Below, in pieces: positions 33,775 to 41,100 of a stretch of DNA of 44,112 nt. Under the pieces are notes generated by a model, which did not search any database, was not told the DNA's origin, and saw only the letters and a program-made list of their open reading frames with translations. This DNA comes from Lachnospiraceae bacterium (lineage in GTDB: Bacteria; Bacillota; Clostridia; Lachnospirales; Lachnospiraceae), in NCBI GenBank assembly GCA_022776445.1, contig JALFHZ010000199.1, positions 1 through 44,112 on the forward strand. The letters run 5' to 3'. The position numbers and the translations under genes are program-made. Each line of letters opens with the position of its first letter. Within the stretch, counting starts at the first letter, position 1.

Positions 33775-34752
33775 TTATGCGAGGAGCCTGGCTATATGCA
33801 GCATCCCATGTCCCTGCTGGTTTTTCGGAAGCCCGATATCTACAGCCCGTTCCCAGAGGCGCAGCTTTACGTCCCGGTTGCTCATCTCCGGATATTTTTC
33901 CAGAAGGAGCGCCAGGGCACCGGAGACGAGCGGCGTTGCCATGCTGGTGCCGCTTTTGGCAGTATACTGACCTGTACGGTTGGAGCAGCTGGTGATGGAT
34001 GCGCCCGGTGCCACGATGTCAGGCTTGCAGATGCAGGATCCGGTGGGACCGCGTCCGGAGTAATCAATCATCCGGCTGCCCATGACATTAACCTCTTTGT
34101 GATCGTCGGAGCATCCTACGGTGATTACCTTGCGGCTGATGCCAGGCGTTGTGATGGTGCCGCTTTTGGGCCCCATATTTCCTGCCGCGACCACAACTAC
34201 CAGCCCGTCATCCCATGCTTCGTTGACGCCCCGGACCAGAATGGAATCTTCACTCATATTTTTGCGGGAAAAGGATCCCACGGAGATATTGACGATTCGG
34301 ATATTGTACTGTACCTGATGTTCCCGGATCCAGCGCAGTCCGGCGAGGACATCTGAGGCATAGCCGTTGCCCCGGCGGTCCAGGACTTTGACCGGAATCA
34401 GGTGGCAGCCGGGTGCCACGCCGCAGAAGCGTCCGTCGCTGGCATGCCCGCTGCCGCCGATGATTCCGCAGACATGGGTGCCGTGCCCGTTGTCATCATA
34501 GGGGGAGGAACGTTTCCGGATCATATCTGAGAAAACGGCAATTCTTCCCTCCAGATCTTCATGAAGAAAACAGCCGGTATCCAGGACAGCGACGCCGATC
34601 CCTTTGCCGGTGAAGCCGCATGGATCCGTGCCGTGAATTGCGAGTCTTGCATCAAACAAAGCGATATCCAGGACTTTCTTCTGTTTTACTATCAGGATAT
34701 GCTGCGGAAAAGGGAAGCGTTCAGGGCAGCGGGAAATTAAGAATTTCTTCAT
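33775..34752 (-). CDS. S8 (subtilisin-like) serine protease, intracellular type
   Basis: This 325-residue protease has a complete triad: Asp58 in GVAVLDTGC, His90 in DDNGHGTHVCG and Ser270 in SGTSMATPLVSGA. Asn192 in VVVAAGNMGP forms the oxyanion hole. There is no signal peptide; the first 45 residues (MKKFLISRCPERFPFPQHIL and on) resemble a short propeptide, so it probably acts in the cytoplasm like intracellular subtilisins. The ATG has no Shine-Dalgarno sequence. A TATAAT box on this strand (34771-34766) lies only 14 bases before the start, so the mRNA may be nearly leaderless. No downstream in-frame start would keep the domain whole. Confidence 0.92.
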   Translation of the reverse strand: MKKFLISRCPERFPFPQHILIVKQKKVLDIALFDARLAIHGTDPCGFTGKGIGVAVLDTGCFLHEDLEGRIAVFSDMIRKRSSPYDDNGHGTHVCGIIGGSGHASDGRFCGVAPGCHLIPVKVLDRRGNGYASDVLAGLRWIREHQVQYNIRIVNISVGSFSRKNMSEDSILVRGVNEAWDDGLVVVVAAGNMGPKSGTITTPGISRKVITVGCSDDHKEVNVMGSRMIDYSGRGPTGSCICKPDIVAPGASITSCSNRTGQYTAKSGTSMATPLVSGALALLLEKYPEMSNRDVKLRLWERAVDIGLPKNQQGHGMLHIARLLA

Positions 34753-34806
34753 AATCTATTTAAACATTATACAAACTTTTTTGGGGGCAGTGTGCTATAC
34801 TCTAAC

Positions 34807-34904
34807 CATAAGAAATGCACGAGAAATAAATCCTTTATCCTTTTTGAAATCCGAAATCCTAAAGAAAAATGAACCCCGCGTCCCATCACAACGCGGGGCT
34901 TTTT
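34807..34904 (+). ncRNA. Candidate small RNA between the protease gene and aroE
   Basis: An extended -10 element TGC-TATACT (34793-34801) points into the interval, and a strong intrinsic terminator ends about 100 bases later. No gene lies on this strand between them or immediately upstream, because the S8 gene is on the opposite strand. The enclosed sequence is AT-rich and has no open frame with a ribosome binding site. The simplest reading is an independently transcribed RNA of about 95-100 nt. No -35 box is visible and I recognise no known family. The rest of the 300-base gap from 34753 to 35052 holds the aroE promoter. Confidence 0.4.
34874..34904 (+). terminator. Orphan intrinsic terminator
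   Basis: CCCCGCGT (34874-34881) pairs with ACGCGGGG (34891-34898) around a nine-base loop, followed by CTTTTTC. No plus-strand gene ends nearby; it therefore supports the small RNA at 34807. On the minus strand it is followed by TTCATTTTTC and might also work in that direction. Confidence 0.85.
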
Positions 34905-34979
34905 CTGTTATCCGAAAGCACAATGATAGCCGGGGACTATGGAGATCGGAAGATTTTGGGCAAATGATTTTATCGAATA

Positions 34980-35008
34980 TTGACAGAAAAAATTAAAAAT
35001 GATAACTT
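34980..35008 (+). promoter_or_regulatory. Promoter of aroE
   Basis: A consensus TTGACA (34980-34985) is followed after 17 bases by TAACTT (35003-35008), with TGA just before it as an extended -10. The leader to the ATG at 35053 is about 38 bases. Confidence 0.65.
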
Positions 35009-35052
35009 ATTGTTAATGTATTTTACGATGCAGCAGAATGGAGGAAATGAAC

Positions 35053-35886
35053 ATGAGTTTGAAATCTTACGCAGTAATCGGTGAAAAACTGGGTCATTCC
35101 ATGTCTCCGGCGATTCATCGCCAGATGCTGGATATGATCGATGTGGACGGTGTGTATGGAATTCTGGAGATTGCCAGAGAAGATGTTCCGAAGATCGTGG
35201 ATTCCCTGAAAGTACTGGGCTATGCCGGTGTCAATGTGACGGTTCCTTATAAACAGATGATCATGCCGTATCTGGATGATATTGATGCAGACGCGAAGGC
35301 AATCGGTGCGATCAACACCATCGATTTCAAGGATGGCAAGGCGATCGGCTACAATACGGACTGCTACGGATTTACCACCATGCTGAAGGTGGCTGATATC
35401 GACGTGAAGGATAAGGACTGCGTGCTGGTAGGCGGCGGCGGAGCCGGTTTTGCAATCATTGCTGCATTCAGAAACTGTGGTGCAAAGAGTGTCAGGGTAT
35501 TTGATATCAATGATGAGCAGCTGGCTAAGGCGAAAGAGCAGTTCCCATTCATAGAGACTTACAACTTCCTGACGCAGAAGGAGCTGTGCAAAGGTGATAT
35601 TCTGGCCAATGCAACGCCGATCGGCATGTATCCGAAGTGTGACGCAAGCATCCTGACCAAAGAAGAACTCGCGGCGGGCGGATTCGAGGCCGTTGCAGAT
35701 GTCGTTTACAATCCGCTGGAGACCCGGCTGGTTTCCTATGCAAAGGAATTGGGACTGAAGTCCTGCGCAGGTCTGTGGATGCTGGTGTATCAGGCAATGC
35801 GCTCTGAAGAAATCTGGCAGGGAATGGAGATTCCGACTCAGTATGCCGTGCCGATTCATACAAAACTGAAAAAGAATTTTGTGTAA
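35053..35886 (+). CDS. aroE: Shikimate dehydrogenase
   Basis: The 277-residue NADPH-dependent enzyme reduces 3-dehydroshikimate to shikimate. EKLGHSMSPAIHRQML has the substrate serines, NVTVPYKQMIMPYLD the catalytic lysine, AIGAINTI and YNTDCYGF the aspartate region, and LVGGGGAGFAIIAA the nucleotide loop. LANATPIGMYP and DVVYNPLETRLV are also conserved. The end reads GLWMLVYQAMRSEEIW, slightly different from the usual G-x-x-M-L-x-x-Q but functional-looking. ATG 35053 is chosen because TGGAGGAA sits seven bases upstream; the ATG at 35038 lacks an RBS. It has its own promoter and terminator, so it is monocistronic. Confidence 0.94.
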   Translation: MSLKSYAVIGEKLGHSMSPAIHRQMLDMIDVDGVYGILEIAREDVPKIVDSLKVLGYAGVNVTVPYKQMIMPYLDDIDADAKAIGAINTIDFKDGKAIGYNTDCYGFTTMLKVADIDVKDKDCVLVGGGGAGFAIIAAFRNCGAKSVRVFDINDEQLAKAKEQFPFIETYNFLTQKELCKGDILANATPIGMYPKCDASILTKEELAAGGFEAVADVVYNPLETRLVSYAKELGLKSCAGLWMLVYQAMRSEEIWQGMEIPTQYAVPIHTKLKKNFV

Positions 35887-35904
35887 TGGTCATGGATTGA
35901 CCGC

Positions 35905-35950
35905 AGCAGTGTTCTTTCCCGCAGAGGGAAGGGGTGCTGCTTTTATTTTT
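35905..35950 (+). terminator. Intrinsic terminator of aroE
   Basis: A long stem of about 16 pairs including several G-U pairs (35905-35920 with 35926-35941), with loop GCAGA, is followed by TTTTATTTTT. It starts 18 bases after the aroE stop codon. Confidence 0.85.
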
Positions 35951-35987
35951 ATGAAGAAATTCTTTTTTTTATACAATGGAAAAGGAT

Positions 35988-36016
35988 TTGCTTTGTTCGA
36001 AAATATGTAGTAAGAT
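35988..36016 (+). promoter_or_regulatory. Candidate promoter of the surface-locus regulatory genes
   Basis: TTGCTT (35988-35993) and TAAGAT (36011-36016) are spaced by 17 bases. The -10 is identical to that of the leuB promoter. The following gene starts 70 bases downstream. Confidence 0.5.
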
Positions 36017-36085
36017 AATGAAAAGCGTTGTTAAAGCAGCGTTTCCTGGAGAACTGGAATGCGTAAAAAGGGGAGATAAAGAAGT

Positions 36086-36592
36086 ATGAATATGGATGGG
36101 AAAGCCAATACATCTGCATTTAATCGGGTTGGGACTATGCTTGTGTTCTTGCAGGGACAGGATCAGCGCGGTCTGCATGGCAGTATTGTGAATGGTTTTT
36201 TGAAAGAATCAGTCGCATTCCATGGGATTGACGATCTGATCCTTTCTCTGGATGAGATCTGTGACTGGATCAATTGTCCGAGGCGTGTGTCTGAGCCTAG
36301 ATTTCTGAATCGGCAGATGAAGAAGAGTTTCGAAGAGAGTCCGGTTCAGAAGCCGGAGATAAATAACGAGAACAGACTGCTCGGGATGGACCTGGAGTCC
36401 TATATCCAGACGTTCCGTGCGAAGGATGTCCTGATGATTACCATTGAATATCGTCAGAATGCCAGTCTGCAGGGAAGCGTGTGCGGCAAAATTACCGGAG
36501 AGCAGCGGGTATCTTTCCGGAGTGCACTGGAGCTGATGCGTCTGTTCAGCCAGATTTCCCTGACAGAACCGGAAGACGGGCAGGAGGAATAG
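36086..36592 (+). CDS. Uncharacterised protein with an internal duplication
   Basis: I do not recognise a named family for this 168-residue protein. It has no signal peptide or membrane segment. Two segments look like copies of one alpha/beta unit: MLVFLQGQDQRGLHGSIVNG (about residues 18-37) followed by SVAFHGIDDLILSLDEI, and VLMITIEYRQNASLQGSVCG (about 115-134) followed by RVSFRSALELMRLFSQI. Both have strand, [RQ]-x-x-x-L-x-G-x-[IV], strand and an acidic or hydrophobic helix. A linker rich in Lys, Glu and Pro (about 70-100) separates them. It lies 35 bases before the SARP-like regulator, probably in one operon, so a regulatory or sensing partnership is plausible but unproven. GGGGAG lies 11 bases before the ATG. 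Confidence 0.75.
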   Translation: MNMDGKANTSAFNRVGTMLVFLQGQDQRGLHGSIVNGFLKESVAFHGIDDLILSLDEICDWINCPRRVSEPRFLNRQMKKSFEESPVQKPEINNENRLLGMDLESYIQTFRAKDVLMITIEYRQNASLQGSVCGKITGEQRVSFRSALELMRLFSQISLTEPEDGQEE

Positions 36593-36627
36593 GAATACCG
36601 GGATAGAATGAGGTGTGTGATATCAGG

Positions 36628-37851
36628 ATGAAAGAAGACGATCAGGCATTTTTCTACGTTCGGATGCTGGGCGAATTTTCGATTTCCTGCGGTGGCAGGG
36701 AAATTATACTTGGCAGAAAAAGCACGTCCAAGTTCATACAGCTGCTGCAGTTTGTCTGGCTTCGCGGAAAAAAGGGCGTGACAAAGGAACAATTGACGCA
36801 GGCGCTGTATGACCGCAGCGATCTTTCCGATTCCAATAACAGCGTGAATAATCTTCTGTATCAGTTGAGAAAGCAGATGGTGAAGATTGGCCTGCCTAAG
36901 GGAGAGTATATTTCCCGGGTCAATGGGGTGTACTTTCCGGATGATCAGTTTCCGGTGAGAATGGATGTGCATGAATTTGAGAAGCTGATGGACCGGGCGG
37001 AGCAGAGTGTGGATGAACGGGAGAAATGTTCCTGTTACGAGGAAGCTTTTGAACTGTATCGGGGAGAATTGCTTCCGACGATCTGTACGGAAATCTGGGT
37101 CATGGCAGAAAATCTGCGCCTGAAGACTTTATTCGAACTGTGTGTGCAGTGGCTGGGGAATTATTATAAGAAGCAAAGCGATTACAATGCGCTGGAATTT
37201 CTGTTTGAACGGGCCGTGCATCTGTATCCCTATGACAACTGGCAGATCTGTCAGATCGAGGTATTGCTGGACAAGGGGGAATACAAGCAGGCGATGATGC
37301 TTTACAATAAGATGGTTCGCCGTTATTCCGATGAGATGGGATTGCCGCCGACACCGGAGATGCTGGAGTGCTATGAACGGATCAGTCAGATGACACTGCA
37401 TTTCGATGGCGAGATGGATGAGATCCGTCAGAAGATCTGGGAATATCCGGGCAATTTGGCGAACAGCCGCGGTGCCTATTACTGTTCTTTCTCTGGTTTT
37501 GTAGACATCTGCCATATGGTCAGCCGTAACATGGAGCGGTCGGGAAAATCGGTTTTCCTGATGCTCTGTACGCTGGTGGATTACGAGGGCAAGCTGATCA
37601 GCAATCAGGAGAAGCTGAAAGCACGTTCCGCCCTTTTGAAAAAGGCGATCAATAAAAGTCTCCGGAAAGGAGACGCATATACCCAATACAGCAACTCTCA
37701 GTTTCTGATTCTTCTGGTCGGGACGGACCGGGAAGACTGTGTACTGGTACACCGAAGAATCTGCCGCAAGCTGAAGGAGATGGCCGGAAACCGTGCGGAG
37801 ATTGAATATGTGGTTTCCTCCCTGGAAGAGCTGCAGCCGGTGGCGATGTGA
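36628..37851 (+). CDS. SARP/BTAD-type transcriptional regulator with degenerate GGDEF-like domain
   Basis: The 407-residue protein has three parts. Residues about 8-100 are a winged-helix OmpR-type DNA-binding domain (VRMLGEFSISCGGREI, then NNSVNNLLYQLRKQM). Residues about 115-255 are a bacterial transcriptional activation domain of helical hairpins (AFELYRGELLP, LFERAVHLYPYDNWQI, YNKMVRRYSDEMGLPPTPEM). Residues about 285-400 resemble a nucleotide-cyclase/GGDEF fold, LKKAINKSLRKGDAYTQYSN followed by SQFLILL, where the signature G-G-D-E-F is replaced by S-N-S-Q-F. It should therefore lack diguanylate cyclase activity. The ATG at 36628 has GAGGTG 12 bases upstream; GTG 36613 is an alternative. 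It probably controls the adjacent giant surface protein gene. Confidence 0.82.
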   Translation: MKEDDQAFFYVRMLGEFSISCGGREIILGRKSTSKFIQLLQFVWLRGKKGVTKEQLTQALYDRSDLSDSNNSVNNLLYQLRKQMVKIGLPKGEYISRVNGVYFPDDQFPVRMDVHEFEKLMDRAEQSVDEREKCSCYEEAFELYRGELLPTICTEIWVMAENLRLKTLFELCVQWLGNYYKKQSDYNALEFLFERAVHLYPYDNWQICQIEVLLDKGEYKQAMMLYNKMVRRYSDEMGLPPTPEMLECYERISQMTLHFDGEMDEIRQKIWEYPGNLANSRGAYYCSFSGFVDICHMVSRNMERSGKSVFLMLCTLVDYEGKLISNQEKLKARSALLKKAINKSLRKGDAYTQYSNSQFLILLVGTDREDCVLVHRRICRKLKEMAGNRAEIEYVVSSLEELQPVAM

Positions 37852-37894
37852 ACATTTGGGGATGAAAGAAATGAAAATATATGAACGCGTGCAG

Positions 37895-37960
37895 CACCAC
37901 CGCACAGGATACAGCCGAGAACAGGCGGTTTGATTCTGTGTGATGGTGTTATTTTGTTTT
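37895..37960 (+). terminator. Probable terminator after the SARP-like regulator gene
   Basis: CACCACCGCACAG (37895-37907) pairs with CTGTGTGATGGTG (37936-37948) with one mismatch and one G-U pair, enclosing a smaller GCC/GGC hairpin. TTATTTTGTTTT follows. It separates the regulator from the surface protein gene. Confidence 0.65.
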
Positions 37961-37971
37961 ACAATTTGTAA
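37959..37971 (+). promoter_or_regulatory. Short palindrome upstream of the giant surface protein gene
   Basis: TTACAA-T-TTGTAA is a perfect 6-bp inverted repeat around one base. It directly follows the terminator T-run and lies about 200 bases before the surface gene start. It may be a regulator site, but short AT-rich palindromes are common. Confidence 0.3.
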
Positions 37972-38050
37972 CCATTCTGTTTATCTTGGAGAAAAATGTC
38001 TGAATAAATCTATAAGAAATAATAAGAAAAATCAAAAATAATCCCTTTTA

Positions 38051-38080
38051 TGATAGGTTCTATGATAGCTGTTTTGATAA
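38051..38080 (+). promoter_or_regulatory. Three TGATAR direct repeats at exact 12-bp intervals, candidate SARP operator
   Basis: TGATAG (38051), TGATAG (38063) and TGATAA (38075) begin exactly 12 bases apart. The first two copies share two more bases (TATGATAG). They lie about 95-125 bases before the start codon of the giant surface protein and 200 bases after the SARP-like gene. SARP regulators typically bind short direct repeats at about one helical turn near the -35 region, so these are candidate sites for that regulator. A possible -10 (TAGCAT, 38084-38089) follows closely. Nothing else recognisable lies in the 322-base gap from 37852 to 38173 apart from the terminator and the 13-bp palindrome. 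Confidence 0.5.
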
Positions 38081-38173
38081 AGTTAGCATAAGAGATGGAA
38101 GTACCGCATGTACAGTTTCGATGTGCAACGGATATATTACAGAAAAAAACGGAGAGGGAGGATAGAGTGGGCT

Positions 38174-41100
38174 ATGAGCATGGAAAACTTGAAAACAGGG
38201 AAACGCGGAAGCAAAGCTTCACAGCTCGCAAGGTTCTTGCATCGTGAAGGGAAAAAATACTGTGCAATTGCACTGTGCGCCAGTTTGATTGCCGGCAATA
38301 TCGGTAATATGGCAGTCGCGGCAGATGACGGAAGAAGCAATGATTATGAATTTGAACTGGATCGTGTTTCGCTGTATGAGGCATTGCAGGAAGCAGTTTT
38401 AACGGATCAGACCGTTGACAGGAGTTTCGAGTTCGTCGGAGAGGCGGCAGATACTTATGATTCGCTGATGGAGGCAAACGGAACTCTGTACGAACTGACA
38501 CCGGAGATCAAAGATAATGACGGCGCATTGAACCTGCGCATTTTTGCACGTCTGGATGGTGAAATTGAGCTGGACAGTGCGTATGAGATCGACGGTTCCG
38601 AAGAAATGATTTTCCTTTTGACCAATACGTCTGATGTAGAGAAGACGGCAGTCATTCATGTGGATGATAAGGGTACGGAGGAGATCAAAGTAGCACCGAG
38701 AAGTGCAGTCCAGTCAGACGATCAGGCCAATCCGTACAAGTCGGCAGCTGAGATAACGGGAAGTCCGGGAGCAGTCGGTGATATTACAACAAATAGCGGA
38801 GAAGGCATTGTGATCAGTGGCGGTTCCGGCAGCTCCAGCAGCGGCGGCAGTTCCAGCAGCGGCGGCAGCGGCGGCGGAGGAAATACCGGCGGCGGAAAAG
38901 GTGGCTTCAGCGGTGTGGCTGATGTAGTGGTGATTGAGACCGAGAAAGGAACCGAGGCGAAGGAAGTCAGTCAGGAACAGGAGTCTGATGAGGGAAGCGA
39001 AAAGGCTGAGGAAGACGAGAAGACGCAGGAGAACGACCATACTCAGAAGACAGAAACAGAGGATGCCCCAAAAGAAGAAAATAAGGCAGATGAGGATGTA
39101 ATAGATTCATCGGATGCAGAAATCACGATTGATACGGATACTGACACAAATCAGGGTCAGGAAGAGGTCCGGGAAGATACTGAAGTGTCAGTAGATGAGC
39201 CGGAACAGGAAGCTGCAGATCACAGTCCGGTGGCAGCGATTTCCTGGCATGAGACTTCCCGCGTAGCAGCAACCCCATCGAATACGGATAAAGCGACCCC
39301 ATCGGATGCTACCGATTCCAATGCAGATCCGAATGCGCTGGATGGCATGGTGTATGAGGTTGTGGGGCTGGAGAAGGACACGGCGGTAGCGTTTGTGACG
39401 ACTGCCGGAGATCTTGCGATGGATGAAGAGACATTTTTTGAGTGGGCAGCTTCATCAAAAACAATGAAGCATTATAATGCAGAACTTGAAAATATAACCG
39501 TTACAGTCAATGCACGAAGCGGAGATCTTCCGGAAGATGCGGAATTGTTTGTAACGGAGCTGAAGGAGGATGATGCTGACACAGCAGAACAGTTTCAGAC
39601 CGCGAAAAATGCATTAGATGCAAAAGGCGTAGAGTATGATGGAATGATGGCTTTGGACATCCGTTTTATGGATTCGGAAGAAAATGAAATCGAGCCGAAG
39701 CATGGCGTACAGGTATCAATTCAGATGCATCAAGAAGCGATGTCAGGGCAAGCAGATCCAGATTCTTTAGTGGTGCATCATCTGGATGAGAGCAATACGG
39801 AAGTCTCACTTGAGAATGTTGCAGGTGAGGCGAATGGAGAAACAGCACTAACTGGAACGGTCGAAGTGAACGAAGGCACCGCAATAGCAGAATTCTGTAT
39901 AGACAGCTTTTCAACCTTTGCAATCAGTTGGAGAGCAGCGGCCCTTGCAGTTTCCTATACCTCTTATAAAGTTACATTTGATATCGGTTCAGAGGCAGCA
40001 GCAGCAGGTGTAGAAGTACCGGAAGCGGTTATGACCAGTACAGAAACGAGCTGCGTAGATAGTTTGCCTACACCGGTTTGGAATGATGCGAATGGGACAT
40101 CCATAAAGTCATTTGGCGGCTGGTATTCTGATGAAGAACTGGATACGGAATTTGACACAGATACAATGGTATCACAAGATATTACCGTTTATGCAAAATG
40201 GGTTGAGGTGACTGATTCCAGTTATCATGTAAACTTTTATAGTCAGGATGGTGGAACGGTTCTTCTGACGGTGGCAGTGGAAGCGGGAAGGACGGTATCG
40301 TCTGCGAAGGCACAATTATTAGAGAAAAAGATTTTCAAAGGCTGGTCGACAGTGAAGCAGGGAGATCAGCCGGTAACGGAGCTTGTAGCGTTTGATTTTA
40401 CCGAAACGATCAGTGAAGTCATTACAGATGGAAGTTATACGTTAAATCTTTATGCGTGGTATGGAGACGAGGTGAGTGTCAGCTTCATTTCAAACGGAGG
40501 TATCGCTGTTCCGACGAAGTATATTGCTGCAGGCGAGACAGTTGCAAAACCAATTACAACCCGCGAGGGCTATACATTTCGTGGATGGTCAACCAGTAAT
40601 ACGGAATATGCAGAATTCGATTTTACGACTGTGATTTATACAGACAGGACACTCTATGCATTCTGGAACGCAAATTATGTGCCGGTTACACTGGTTTATA
40701 TGAATGAGAATGCGGATGATGATGGTTATACTCCTGCCGGAATCAGCCAGACAGTATATGCACCTTCTGGTTCATATGTTTCGGTTGTAAAAAGTACGAT
40801 TACAAACAAGGGTCAAACACATGCACTCAAGTATTCGGAAACACCTGATGGGGAATTAACAGGAACTGTGTATAATTCTGTAAATAGCACGGGGGCAGCG
40901 AATATTCCGGATATCAGTCAAACGTATTATCAGTATCATACAGCCAGCAATAAGCGACAGGTAATGCCGGATGGATCAACGGTAATGTTGGTTTATTATA
41001 ACCGTGCGAGAATTACTTTGACATTCCGATATGAGACTACCGGCAGCAGAAATGATAGTTATCCCAATGGAGATCGGGCGTCATTGTCTGGTTATTCGGA

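Noticed and set aside
33757-34356. 199-codon plus-strand frame after the aldehyde dehydrogenase
   Set aside because: It is the antisense of the S8 protease, whose triad and fold motifs are complete on the minus strand.
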